Assembly: GCA_027307335.1 (NCBI GenBank)
Contig: DAHUXD010000034.1
Coordinates: 49,177 to 113,176, forward strand
Reading direction: 5' to 3'
Source: Acidobacteriota bacterium
Lineage (GTDB): Bacteria; Acidobacteriota; Thermoanaerobaculia; UBA5066; Gp7-AA6
Length of the DNA stretch: 64,000 nucleotides
Within the stretch, counting starts at the first letter, position 1, and each line of letters opens with the position of its first letter. The position numbers and the translations under genes are program-made. The notes beneath the pieces were generated by a model. It was not told where the DNA came from, searched no databases, and saw nothing but the letters and a program-made list of their open reading frames with translations. Positions 31,548 through 39,978 of the stretch are shown here, piece by piece.

Positions 31548-32443
31548 GCCGCCCCCTCGGCGCCCTCGCCGCGGCCGCGCTCCTCGCCGTCGCCGCGTGC
31601 CGCGCCCCGGGACCGCCGCCGATCCGCGTCGGCTCGAAGAATTTCACCGAGCAGGTCGTCCTCGGCGAGCTCGCGGCGGAGGCGCTCGAGGCGGAGGGAC
31701 TGAGGGTCGAGCGGCGGCTCGATCTCGGCGGGACCTTCCTGTGCCAGCGCGCCCTCGTCGCGGGAGAGCTCGATCTCTATCCCGAGTACACGGGGACCGC
31801 GTTCGCGGCGATCCTGAAGGAGAAGCCGGTTTCGGACGCGGCAAAAGTGCGCGCGCGGGTGTCCGACGAGTACGCGCGGCGCTGGAAGCTCGTCTGGGCG
31901 CCGCCGCTCGGCTTCGAGAACACGTTCGCGCTCGCGATGCGTGGCGACGATGCGCGGCGTCTCGGCATCGCGAGGATCTCCGACCTCGCGGCGCATCCCG
32001 AGGTGCGGCCCGGCTTCGGGTACGAGTTCCTCGAGCGCGCCGACGGTTATCCCGGGCTCGCCGCGGCATACGGGCTCTCGTTCCGCTCCCGGCCGGCGCA
32101 GATGGACCTCGGGCTGCTGTATTCCGCGCTGGCGCAGGGGAAGGTGGACGTCGTCGCCGGCAACTCGACCGACGGTCCGATCGCGACGATGCATCTCGCC
32201 GTGCTCGAGGACGACCGGCACTACTTTCCGCCGTACGAGGCGGCGTTCGTCGTGCGCGAGCCGGTGTGGAGAGATGCCCGTGTGCGCCGCGCGCTCGAGC
32301 GGCTCTCGGGAGCGATCTCCGCCGCCGCGATGCGCGCGATGAACGCCGCGGTCGACGGCGGGGGCCGCCGGCCGGCGGACGTCGCCGCGGAGTTCCTCTC
32401 GCGCCGCGTGCCCTCCGTCACGGCCTCCGCGGCCCGGCCGTGA
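31544..32443 (+). CDS. Osmoprotectant-binding lipoprotein (OpuBC/OsmX-like)
   Basis: A 299-residue protein with a lipobox AVAAC at about residues 14-18. The mature protein begins with IRVGSKNFTEQVVLGELAAE, the hallmark of glycine betaine/carnitine/choline-binding proteins of this ABC class. LDLYPEYTGTAFAAIL and GKVDVVAGNSTDG are further family segments. It delivers substrate to the permease. The exact ligand (glycine betaine, choline, carnitine or other) cannot be read. The GTG start overlaps the permease stop. Confidence 0.88.
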   Translation: MSRPLGALAAAALLAVAACRAPGPPPIRVGSKNFTEQVVLGELAAEALEAEGLRVERRLDLGGTFLCQRALVAGELDLYPEYTGTAFAAILKEKPVSDAAKVRARVSDEYARRWKLVWAPPLGFENTFALAMRGDDARRLGIARISDLAAHPEVRPGFGYEFLERADGYPGLAAAYGLSFRSRPAQMDLGLLYSALAQGKVDVVAGNSTDGPIATMHLAVLEDDRHYFPPYEAAFVVREPVWRDARVRRALERLSGAISAAAMRAMNAAVDGGGRRPADVAAEFLSRRVPSVTASAARP

Positions 32444-32507
32444 GGGGGAAAGCCGTGCCGTTCCGGCAAAAACCTGCTACCCTGATGGCCAAAGGACTCG
32501 CAGAAAA

Positions 32508-32798
32508 ATGTCGGGCGCGTTGGAGCTTTTGACGCGGGCGGATTGGGTCGTCTTCGGCTCCGCCGTTCTGCTCCTGGTCCTTTTGATCGTTTCGTTCCGC
32601 TCCCGGTCGTATGTCTTCTGTCAGTACCTCAAGACGATGACGGGCATCGCGCTGCGTCCGACGGAGGTGCGGCGGGCGTTCAAGTCCGGCGGCCGCGAAG
32701 GCGTGCGCGAACTCTTCCTCGACCTCATCATCCGCGAGGACCTGAAGGGCGGCCCGGCCCCGATTCCGGACGCACAGTCGAAGCGGCCCGCGGGGTAG
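32508..32798 (+). CDS. Small single-pass membrane protein, unknown
   Basis: A 96-residue protein. One strong membrane helix (WVVFGSAVLLLVLLIVSF, residues 13-30) is followed by a cytoplasm-like amphipathic part (RSYVFCQYLKTMTGIALRPT, then GREGVRELFLDLIIRED). There is no signal cleavage site. It follows the ABC operon by 64 bases. I know no family; the pattern fits a small membrane adaptor. Confidence 0.6.
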   Translation: MSGALELLTRADWVVFGSAVLLLVLLIVSFRSRSYVFCQYLKTMTGIALRPTEVRRAFKSGGREGVRELFLDLIIREDLKGGPAPIPDAQSKRPAG

Positions 32799-32804
32799 AT
32801 TCGC

Positions 32805-33347
32805 TCAATTCTCGATCAAGCCGAACGTCGGCACCACGTCCCTTCCGAGCACGCTCCGCAGCACCGTCGCGTGCAGCACCTCGTCGGACATGATCTTCGC
32901 GGCGGAGGCGGACAGCGCGCGATCGTGGAAGCGGTCGACCACCGAGAGGTACGCCCGGGCGGCGCCCACCTCGAGCGTGAACGCGAGCTCAAGCACGTCC
33001 TTCTCGTTGGCGAGCGGCACGGAGAACACGTAGTCCTTCTTCGCGTCGATCGGCGCGCCGCCCTTGCGGCGCACCGCGTCGACGAGGACGTCGCGGTGGA
33101 GCTCGTGGCTTCCCTGGAACGCGATACCGACTTCCTTCGCCTTCTCGGAGAGCAGGCCGCTCCTCCCCGCGAGCCCGTAGGCCCAGATCGCCTGGTGCTC
33201 GAGCGCGAGCGCCGTGTTCATCAGGCCGATGTCGTCGATCTCCGTCTTGCCGGCGCCCGGAAGCGCGACGAGCGGGCGGCCGGCCGCGGCGAGGCCGAGC
33301 GCGAGCCCCGCGCGCGCCGCGGAGCGAAACAGGTCGCGTCGCTGCAT
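32805..33347 (-). CDS. Exported ferritin-like four-helix protein
   Basis: A 180-residue protein with a twin-arginine-like leader (MQRRDLFRSAARAGLALGLA). The mature part is four long helices. Metal-binding style residues appear as ALEHQAIWAYG, GSHELHRDVLV, TLEVGAARAY and SDEVLHATVLR, the Glu/His pattern of ferritin-like (DUF4439/Ferritin_2-type) proteins. Function is unknown; metal binding is likely. GGAGGA precedes the ATG. It is divergent from the ECF sigma gene. Confidence 0.75.
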   Translation of the reverse strand: MQRRDLFRSAARAGLALGLAAAGRPLVALPGAGKTEIDDIGLMNTALALEHQAIWAYGLAGRSGLLSEKAKEVGIAFQGSHELHRDVLVDAVRRKGGAPIDAKKDYVFSVPLANEKDVLELAFTLEVGAARAYLSVVDRFHDRALSASAAKIMSDEVLHATVLRSVLGRDVVPTFGLIEN

Positions 33348-33423
33348 GGGTCCTCCGTGAGCGAATCGTAGAACACACGGATGCCGGAACGAGAGCGGCG
33401 CTGCGATATCGTTCGCCGCGACG

Positions 33424-34002
33424 ATGATCCCGTCGGAATCCGACGCCGCCCTGATGGCCCGGATCGAGGCGCGGGACGCGCGCGCCCTCGGCGAGCTCTA
33501 CGACCGGCACGCGCCGCGCCTCCTCGGCCTCGCGCGCCGGATCCTCGGCGGCGGGGGGGAGGCGGAGGAGGTCGTCCAGGAGACGTTCCTCTTCGCATGG
33601 CGTTCGGCCGCCTCGTACGATGCCGGGCGCGGCGCGGTGCTCACCTGGCTCCTCATCGCGACCCGCAGCCGCGCGATCGACCGGCTCCGCGCGCGGGGAG
33701 CGGGGTCCCGGCCACCGCTGCGGCCGCTCGAGGACGCCGGGGACCCGCCGGCGACGGACGACGTCGAGGCTTCCTCGGCGGACCGCGAGTGGCGGGCGAT
33801 CTGCCGCTCGGCCGTCGGGGAGCTCCCGGCCGAGCAGCGCGCCGTGCTCGAGCTCGCATACTTCGAAGGACTGACCCAGCAGGAGATCGCCGAGCGCACC
33901 GCGACGCCGCTCGGCACCGTGAAGACGCGGGCCCGTCTCGGACTCATGAAACTCCGGGAGCGCCTGCGGCCGTACAGGAGGAGTGGCACCGATGCCCCAT
34001 AG
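33424..34002 (+). CDS. ECF-type RNA polymerase sigma factor
   Basis: A 192-residue sigma-70-family ECF factor. Region 2 is LGELYDRHAPRLLGLARRIL to AEEVVQETFLFAWRS. Region 4 is LPAEQRAVLELAYFEGLTQQ then EIAERTATPLGTVKTRARLG, a complete helix-turn-helix. It directs polymerase to a small regulon, commonly envelope or oxidative stress. Its stop overlaps the anti-sigma gene by 11 bases, and the next gene encodes the RskA-type partner. Confidence 0.92.
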   Translation: MIPSESDAALMARIEARDARALGELYDRHAPRLLGLARRILGGGGEAEEVVQETFLFAWRSAASYDAGRGAVLTWLLIATRSRAIDRLRARGAGSRPPLRPLEDAGDPPATDDVEASSADREWRAICRSAVGELPAEQRAVLELAYFEGLTQQEIAERTATPLGTVKTRARLGLMKLRERLRPYRRSGTDAP

Positions 34003-34753
34003 CGAGCGGCACGAGGAGCTGGTCGCCCTGCTCGCGCTCGGCGCGCCGCTCGGCGCGGACGCCGCCGAGCTCGAGCGGCACCGGGCCGAGGGCTGCCCCG
34101 TCTGCGAGGCGCTCCTCGCGGAAGGCCGCGAGGCCGCGACGGCGCTCGGGGCCTCGGTCGATCCCGCGCCCCCGCCCGCGGAGCTCCGCGTGCGGATCCT
34201 CGGCGCGCTCGGCCCCCGCCGCGCGGCCCCTCCGCCGGCGACGCCCTGGCGCGTCTTCGCGGCGGCGGCGGCGCTCCTCCTCGCGGCCGTCGTCTTCGAC
34301 GACGCGCGGCTTCGCCGGGACCGGGAGGAGCTCCGGAGCCGCTCGGCCGACCTCGCCGGCCGGCTGCACAACGCCGAGACGGCGCTCGCGGAGCGCACTC
34401 TGCGCGCGCGCGTGCTCGAGAGCGACGACATGCAGATGATGCGGCTCGGTGGTTCGGGGCCGCAGTCGGGCGCGCGCGGCATGGTGTACTGGAGCCCGAA
34501 GGCGCGCCGGGGAATCCTGATGGCCGGCCGCCTCGCGCCGCTCCCGCCCGACCGGCAGTACGAGCTCTGGGTCTTCCAGAACGGCAAGCCCGTCAACGCC
34601 GGCGTCTTCGACGCGGACGCGTCGGGACGCGCGGTCTTCGAGTCGGCGCCGTTTCCGGAGGCCGAGGCGCAGAACTTCGCCGTCACCGTCGAGCCGCGCG
34701 GCGGCATGCCGGCGCCGACCGGGCCGATCGTGCTCGTGGGCGCGCCCGCCTAG
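33992..34753 (+). CDS. Anti-sigma factor with RskA-type C-terminal domain
   Basis: A 253-residue protein. ATG 33992 is chosen because AGGAGGAG lies 8 bases upstream; an in-frame GTG at 33983 would overlap that site. The N-terminal cytoplasmic part has H-x3-C-x2-C (HRAEGCPVC), a minimal ZAS-type zinc motif that sequesters the sigma factor. One membrane helix follows (VFAAAAALLLAAVVF). A coiled segment and a periplasmic anti-sigma-K domain (GMVYWSPKARRGILMAGRLA then LPPDRQYELWVFQNGKP) complete it. Confidence 0.9.
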   Translation: MPHSERHEELVALLALGAPLGADAAELERHRAEGCPVCEALLAEGREAATALGASVDPAPPPAELRVRILGALGPRRAAPPPATPWRVFAAAAALLLAAVVFDDARLRRDREELRSRSADLAGRLHNAETALAERTLRARVLESDDMQMMRLGGSGPQSGARGMVYWSPKARRGILMAGRLAPLPPDRQYELWVFQNGKPVNAGVFDADASGRAVFESAPFPEAEAQNFAVTVEPRGGMPAPTGPIVLVGAPA

Positions 34754-35775
34754 TGTTCCGCCGCGCCGCTTCGCTCCTCCTCGCCGCCGCGGCGGCGACG
34801 GCTCCGACCGCGGAGCCGGTCCGTCCCGCGGCCGGAGTGGCGCTCAACCTCCCCGACTCGGCCACGGCGGGGCAGCGCGCGGACGTCGTGGACGCGGTGC
34901 GCCGCACCGGCGCGACGTTCTTCGAGCTGCCGCTGTCCTGGTCGGCGGCGGAGCCCGCGCCGCGCCGCTACATGCTCGACCAGGTCGCCCGCACGGCCCG
35001 GCTGCTGCGCCAGTCCGGCGCGACCCTCCAGCTCGACCTCTTCCTCGTCACCGAGGCGGCGCGCGACGTGCCGGCCGATCTCTCCGGCATGGCGTTCGAC
35101 GACCCGCGGCTCTCGCTGCGTTTCGGGCGTCTCCTCGACGCCCTCGCGCCCGTGCTCCTCGACTTCCAGACGCTCTCGCTCGGCGAGGCCGCCGACGCGT
35201 ACTTCGCCGACCGGCCCGACGAGCTCTCCGCGTACCGGCGCCTCTTCGACGGCGCCGTGCAGTACCTGAAGAAGAAGGCCCCGCACCTGCTCGTCGGCGT
35301 CACCACGCTCGCGCCCACGGAGAGCCCGGCTCCCGAAATCGCCGCGCAGCTCCACCAGAGGAGCCCGCTGCTGCTCTACATCTACTGTCCGTTCGAGAGG
35401 GACAAGCCGTTTCAGCACCGTTCCCCCGCGTCGCTCGAGAAGGACTGGGCCGAGCTTCTGAAGGGATCCGCCGGGCGGCCGGTCGCGTTCCCGGTCGTCA
35501 GCTACTCCTCCGCGTCCGAGAACGGATCGAGCCCCGAGCGGCAGGCCGAATTCGTGACTCGAATGCGACGATTCCTCGCGCGCGCGGACGGCCGCCGGCT
35601 CCTCTTCGCGCGATGGGTGGACCTGCGCGACGCGGCGCCCGGCAAGGACGGCGCGGGACCGGGCGCGGTCGTGCCGCGCGAGAGGAACCGCGCGGCCTTC
35701 CTCGCGCACCGCGGACTCCAGGCGTTCTCGGGCGAACCGAAGCCTGCGTGGCGCGCGTGGGCGAAGGGACCCTGA
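34753..35775 (+). CDS. Exported protein of unknown function, TIM-barrel-like
   Basis: A 340-residue protein with an N-terminal signal peptide (FRRAASLLLAAAAATAP). The mature part (GVALNLPDSATAGQRADVVD, TFFELPLSWSAAEP, LLDFQTLSLGEAADAYFADR, LLYIYCPFER) has the strand-helix rhythm and acidic positions of a glycoside-hydrolase-like barrel. I cannot assign a family or confirm catalytic residues. The GTG start shares one base with the anti-sigma stop (TAGTG), so it is the third gene of the sigma operon and may be a target or sensor of it. Confidence 0.65.
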   Translation: MFRRAASLLLAAAAATAPTAEPVRPAAGVALNLPDSATAGQRADVVDAVRRTGATFFELPLSWSAAEPAPRRYMLDQVARTARLLRQSGATLQLDLFLVTEAARDVPADLSGMAFDDPRLSLRFGRLLDALAPVLLDFQTLSLGEAADAYFADRPDELSAYRRLFDGAVQYLKKKAPHLLVGVTTLAPTESPAPEIAAQLHQRSPLLLYIYCPFERDKPFQHRSPASLEKDWAELLKGSAGRPVAFPVVSYSSASENGSSPERQAEFVTRMRRFLARADGRRLLFARWVDLRDAAPGKDGAGPGAVVPRERNRAAFLAHRGLQAFSGEPKPAWRAWAKGP

Positions 35776-35840
35776 CGCCGCGCCTCCGGGGGAGGGCGTC
35801 CCGCGCCCGGGCGGTAAGATGCCGCGCCAGGGAGGACCCC

Positions 35841-36329
35841 ATGGTCGACCGCCGGACGCTTTCGACGCTGTTCCTCGCCGCGATCGTCGCCGGAGGCTGC
35901 GCGTCGCAGAACCCCGCGCCGCCGGTTCCCGTCCAGGGCGGCGACGTGTCCCATCTCGCGGGCCACTGGGTCGGCGAGTACTCGAGCACCCAGACCGGGC
36001 GATCGGGCTCGATCGTCTTCGAGCTCAAGTCCGGCGACAAGGTGGCGCACGGCGACGTCCTCATGAAGCCGAAAGAGGGCGCGCCCACGGCGGACGATCC
36101 GATGCGCGGCGCGCCGCAGATGCTCAACATCAACTTCGTCGATGCGACGGGAGGCACGCTGCGCGGCACCATGGATCCCTATCGCGATCCGTCGTGCAAC
36201 TGCGAGGTCGTGACGACGTTCGAGGGCCGCCGCTCCGGCGACACGATCGAGGGCACCTTCACGACGACGCCGCAGGGAAGCGAGGGCGCCGTCTCCACAG
36301 GCCGCTGGCGGATCTCGAAGCAGAAGTAG
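35841..36329 (+). CDS. Small lipoprotein, unknown
   Basis: A 162-residue protein from ATG 35841 with GGGAGGA upstream and a TAAGAT box before that. The lipobox is IVAGGC. The mature domain (HLAGHWVGEYSSTQTGRSGS, then TLRGTMDPYRDPSCNCEVVT, DTIEGTFTTTP, GRWRISKQK) reads as a beta-barrel or lipocalin-like sheet with one C-x-C. I recognise no family. It lies 9 bases upstream of fbp. Confidence 0.7.
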   Translation: MVDRRTLSTLFLAAIVAGGCASQNPAPPVPVQGGDVSHLAGHWVGEYSSTQTGRSGSIVFELKSGDKVAHGDVLMKPKEGAPTADDPMRGAPQMLNINFVDATGGTLRGTMDPYRDPSCNCEVVTTFEGRRSGDTIEGTFTTTPQGSEGAVSTGRWRISKQK

Positions 36330-36338
36330 CCGCCGCCG

Positions 36339-37340
36339 ATGTCGCCCGCGCCGCTGACCCTGGACCGGTTCATCCTCGAGGAGCAGAAGTCCTTTCCCGG
36401 GTCGACGGGCGAGCTCTCGCTCCTCCTGATGCGCCTCGGCGTCGCCGGGAAGCGCATCGCGAACGCGCTCGCTCGCGCCGGCCTGACGGGAGCGCTGGGG
36501 GTCGCCGGCTCGGAGAACGTGCAGGGCGAGGAGCAGAAGAAGCTCGACGTGCTCGCCAACGAGATCCTCCTCGAGACCTTCGACTACGGCGGTCTCGTCA
36601 CGCTCGCGGCCTCCGAGGAGATGGAGGAGCCGTTCGTCTATCGCGGCAGCCTCGACCAGGGGCGCTACGCCGTCCTGTTCGACCCGATGGACGGCTCCTC
36701 GAACATCGACTGCAACGGCACGCTCGGCACGATCTTCTCGATCCGCCATCGCCGCGACGGCACCGTGCGCGACCTGCTCCGCTCCGGGCGCGAGCAGGTG
36801 GCCGCCGGGTACGTCCTGTTCGGTCCGGCCGTGATCCTCGTCTACACGTCCGGCGAGGGCGTGCACCTCTTCACGCTCGACCCGGCGATCGGCGAGTTCC
36901 TGCTGACGCGCCGCGACCTGAGGATGCCCGAGCGCGGGAAGGGCTACGCCGTCAACGAGGGCCGTTCCCACAGGTGGCCTCCGGCGGTGCGCGCGTTCGT
37001 CGAGCGGCTGAAGACTCCCGAGCCGGGTTCGGGGCGCGTGTACTCGACGCGCTACTCGGCCTCGATGGTCGCCGACGTCCACCGGTTCCTCCTCGAGGGC
37101 GGCATCTACCTCTATCCGGGCGACGGGAAGTCCGCGGACCGCGACGGCGGCGGGAAGCTGCGCGTCCTCTACGAGTGTCATCCGCTCGCGTTCGTCGTCG
37201 AGCACGCCGGCGGCCGCGCCTCGACGGGAACGGCGAAGGTCCTCGACGTTTCGCCCGAGACCCTGCATGAGCGGATGCCGCTCGCGATCGGCAGCCGCGC
37301 CGAGGTCGACCTCTTCGACCAGTTCGTCGCGCGGGGATGA
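36339..37340 (+). CDS. fbp: Fructose-1,6-bisphosphatase, class 1
   Basis: A 333-residue gluconeogenic enzyme that hydrolyses fructose-1,6-bisphosphate to fructose-6-phosphate. The metal and substrate signature DPMDGSSNID is present at about residues 112-121, with upstream acidic ligands in ASEEMEEP. GDGKSADRDGGGKLRVLYEC is the conserved C-terminal active-site segment. The length is normal for class 1. The stop overlaps the start of the next gene (ATGA). The presence of Fbp indicates growth on non-sugar carbon. Confidence 0.95.
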   Translation: MSPAPLTLDRFILEEQKSFPGSTGELSLLLMRLGVAGKRIANALARAGLTGALGVAGSENVQGEEQKKLDVLANEILLETFDYGGLVTLAASEEMEEPFVYRGSLDQGRYAVLFDPMDGSSNIDCNGTLGTIFSIRHRRDGTVRDLLRSGREQVAAGYVLFGPAVILVYTSGEGVHLFTLDPAIGEFLLTRRDLRMPERGKGYAVNEGRSHRWPPAVRAFVERLKTPEPGSGRVYSTRYSASMVADVHRFLLEGGIYLYPGDGKSADRDGGGKLRVLYECHPLAFVVEHAGGRASTGTAKVLDVSPETLHERMPLAIGSRAEVDLFDQFVARG

Positions 37341-37990
37341 CGCCGGCCGCGCTCGCGATCGTCCTCGCGCTGCTCGTTCCGAAGCTCCCGTCCCCCACGG
37401 CGACGCCTCTCGCGCGGCCGGACGAAGACGGCGAGCGGGTCGAGCATGCCGTCCGTTTCGAGGCGCCCGCTCCCGAGATGCGCAAGCTCGACGCGGTCCT
37501 CGGCGCCTGGACCTTCGAGGAAACCTGGACCCATCCGGAGCGCTTCAAGCGAGGCGCGTACGAAGGGCTGCCGGGACCGGGCGGCCAGGGCACGCTGACG
37601 TTCCGGCGGGGGCCGGGCTCCTTCTCCATCGTCGGCGACGACGACGCCCACAACCCGATGGGCCGCGTGACGGCGCTCCTCGTCGTCGCCTGGGACCCGG
37701 CGCGGAAGGCGTACGACTACGCGGAGATCCACGGCGCCTTTCCGGGCGTACTGCACCTGACGGGACGGTTCGAGGGCGGCGATCTCGTGTTTCGCGGCGA
37801 GGACGCGCGCACGGGCGAGCACCGGTCGGTCCGCGCCGTCTGGAAGGAGCTCGGGCAGGACGCGTGGACGATCACGTGGAGCGAGGGCGAGCGAGGCCGG
37901 CTGGAGCCGGTGATGACGCGACGGCTGCGCCGCGCCGAGGCGCCCTCGCCCTCGCCGCGTCCCTCGCCCTCCTCGCCGCCGCGCCCCTAG
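37337..37990 (+). CDS. Exported DUF1579-like protein
   Basis: A 217-residue protein with a hydrophobic N-terminus (AALAIVLALLVPKLP). The mature domain (LDAVLGAWTFEETWTHPERF, VTALLVVAWDPARKAYDY) resembles DUF1579-type beta-barrel proteins, which have no established activity. It ends in a low-complexity tail PSPSPRPSPSSPPRP. The DNA encoding that tail also encodes, in another frame, the signal peptide of the next gene. It is coupled to fbp by an ATGA overlap. Confidence 0.65.
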   Translation: MTPAALAIVLALLVPKLPSPTATPLARPDEDGERVEHAVRFEAPAPEMRKLDAVLGAWTFEETWTHPERFKRGAYEGLPGPGGQGTLTFRRGPGSFSIVGDDDAHNPMGRVTALLVVAWDPARKAYDYAEIHGAFPGVLHLTGRFEGGDLVFRGEDARTGEHRSVRAVWKELGQDAWTITWSEGERGRLEPVMTRRLRRAEAPSPSPRPSPSSPPRP

Positions 37991-38739
37991 ACGTCGTCGC
38001 GCACGACTTCTGGATCGAGCCGGGCTCGTTCCGGCCGAGGGTCGGCGCGCCACTCCCGGTGCACCTCGTCGTCGGGCAGCGCTTCCGCGGCGACGCGCTG
38101 CCGAGGAACCCCGCGTTGATCGAGCGCTTCGTCCTCGTCTCGGGAGCGGGGGAGGTCCCCGTCGCCGGGAGGCCCGCGGACGAGCCCGCCGGCGTGGTCA
38201 CGCCCGCGCAGGCCGGCCTTGCCTGGATCGCCTATCGGAGCCTCGAGAGCCCGCTCTCTCTCGACGCCGATCGGTTCGAGGAGTACCTGCGCGACGAGGG
38301 CCTCGAGTGGGTCATCGCGGATCGCGCGCGGCGCGGCGAGAGCGGCAGGCCGTCGCGCGAGCTCTTCTCGCGCGCGGCGAAGGCCCTCGTGAAGGCGGGC
38401 GGCGCCGGCTCCGCCGGGTTCGACCGGCCGCTCGGTCTCGCGCTCGAGCTCGTGCCGGAGAAGGACCCGTACGCGCTGCGGCGCGGCGAGGATCTGCCCG
38501 TGCGTCTCCTCTGGCAGGGACGGCCCCTCGCCGGCGCGCTCGTCTCCGCGCTGCCGTACGCGAGTCCCGAGGCGAAGAAGTCGCTGCGTTCCGACCGCGA
38601 CGGGAGCGTGCGCTTCCGCGAGATCGGACCCGGCGTGTGGCTCGTGAAGGCCGTGCAGATGGTGCGCGTGGCGGACGATCCGAACGCGGACTGGCGGAGC
38701 GTGTGGGCGTCGCTGACGTTCGAGGTCCCGGGCGAATGA
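37876..38739 (+). CDS. DUF4198 family exported protein, metal-transport associated
   Basis: About 287 residues. The mature part starts AHDFWIEPGSFRPRVGAPLP, the classic opening of DUF4198 proteins, which are linked to nickel/cobalt uptake. HLVVGQRFRGDALPRNP and the C-terminal beta-sandwich (VRLLWQGRPLAGALVSALPY) fit the family. The signal peptide is PRRGALALAASLALLAAAP. No ATG precedes it. The nearest standard in-frame starts are GTG 37876 and GTG 37864, which create an overlap of more than 110 bases with the previous gene. The TGA overlaps the ATG of the HupE gene. Confidence 0.75.
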   Translation: MERGRARPAGAGDDATAAPRRGALALAASLALLAAAPLDVVAHDFWIEPGSFRPRVGAPLPVHLVVGQRFRGDALPRNPALIERFVLVSGAGEVPVAGRPADEPAGVVTPAQAGLAWIAYRSLESPLSLDADRFEEYLRDEGLEWVIADRARRGESGRPSRELFSRAAKALVKAGGAGSAGFDRPLGLALELVPEKDPYALRRGEDLPVRLLWQGRPLAGALVSALPYASPEAKKSLRSDRDGSVRFREIGPGVWLVKAVQMVRVADDPNADWRSVWASLTFEVPGE

Positions 38740-39914
38740 CGCGTCGGCTTCTCGGGATCGCGCTCGCCCTGGCGGCAGCCGTCCCGGGCCGTGCCGTCGC
38801 CCACGAGCTCGGGACGGTCCGCGTCGTCGCGCGTTTCGAGAAGGGCGGCCGCTACGAGATCGACGCGATCGTCGACCGTCAGCACCTTCCGCCCGGGTTC
38901 GGCGCAGGCGCCGCGCTCGAGCCGCGCTTCGGAAAGATCGCCAACCTCACGCCCGAGCTGACGCACGCGATCGGCGGTCTGCTCGCGGCGGCGACCGGCG
39001 GGGTCCGCATCGCCTTCGACGGGCGCGCGGTGCCGTCCTCGGCCGCGCTGGTCGTGCCCGATGGCGGGCTCGCCGCGGCCGGAGCGGCGCCCGAGCTGGT
39101 CGTCCGGTTCTCGGGCACCGTGCCGCCGGGGGCGAGGACGTTCACGTGGTCGAACGCCGTTCGTCTCGGCTCCTACATGCTGACGATCAGGACCGCGGCG
39201 CCGGAACGCCGCGTCGCCGGTCAGGCCGAGGGAACCGAGGGCTGGCCGGCGAAAGAGAGCATCGACGGGCAGGACCAGGCCTCGCGGCAGTGGATCGAGG
39301 GCGGCGCGGAAAGCGTTCCCTTTCCGCTCGGCGCCGGTATCGCGCCGATGACGCGCGCCGAGGTCGTGCGGGGCTACCTGCGGCTCGGCTACTCCCACAT
39401 CCTGCCGAAGGGCACGGACCACATCCTCTTCGTCTGCGGGATCTTCCTGCTCGCCGTGCGTCTCCGGCCGGTGCTGCTGCAGGTGTCGGCGTTCACGCTC
39501 GCGCACACGCTGACGCTGGCGCTGACGGTCTACGGCGTCGTCGCGCTGTCGCCGCGGATCGTCGAGCCGCTCATCGCGCTCTCGATCGTGTACGTCGCGG
39601 TCGAGAACGTGCTGGCGCCGGCGCTGACGCCCTGGCGCATCGCCCTCGTCTTCGCGTTCGGCCTCCTTCACGGCATGGGCTTCGCCGGGGTCCTCTCGGA
39701 GCTGGGTCTTCCGCGGTCCCAGTTCGTGCCGGCGCTTCTCTCGTTCAATGCCGGCGTCGAGCTGGGTCAGCTGTCGGTCATCGCGCTCCTCGCGCTGTTC
39801 CTGGCGCTGCCGTTCCGCGGGAAGCCGTGGTACCGGCGCCGCGTCGTCGTGCCGGGCTCGCTCGCGATCGCGGCGGTCGGCCTCGTGTGGTTCGTCGAGC
39901 GCGTCGTGGGATGA
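38736..39914 (+). CDS. HupE/UreJ family membrane protein
   Basis: A 392-residue protein. A signal peptide and ~200-residue periplasmic region (residues 25-215) precede a C-terminal membrane domain of six or so helices. Histidine/aspartate motifs of the HupE_UreJ family are clear: GYSHILPKGTDHILFVCG, FTLAHTLTLAL and FGLLHGMGFAG. Related proteins move nickel or cobalt. It is coupled to the DUF4198 gene upstream (ATGA overlap) and followed by a DUF4331 gene. The periplasmic extension suggests metal or ligand capture before transport. Confidence 0.85.
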   Translation: MTRRLLGIALALAAAVPGRAVAHELGTVRVVARFEKGGRYEIDAIVDRQHLPPGFGAGAALEPRFGKIANLTPELTHAIGGLLAAATGGVRIAFDGRAVPSSAALVVPDGGLAAAGAAPELVVRFSGTVPPGARTFTWSNAVRLGSYMLTIRTAAPERRVAGQAEGTEGWPAKESIDGQDQASRQWIEGGAESVPFPLGAGIAPMTRAEVVRGYLRLGYSHILPKGTDHILFVCGIFLLAVRLRPVLLQVSAFTLAHTLTLALTVYGVVALSPRIVEPLIALSIVYVAVENVLAPALTPWRIALVFAFGLLHGMGFAGVLSELGLPRSQFVPALLSFNAGVELGQLSVIALLALFLALPFRGKPWYRRRVVVPGSLAIAAVGLVWFVERVVG

Positions 39915-39978
39915 AACACGCGCCGATGAATCCTTCCGGCCGGCGCCGACCGTACCCCCTCCCAAAAGGAGGAGTCGC

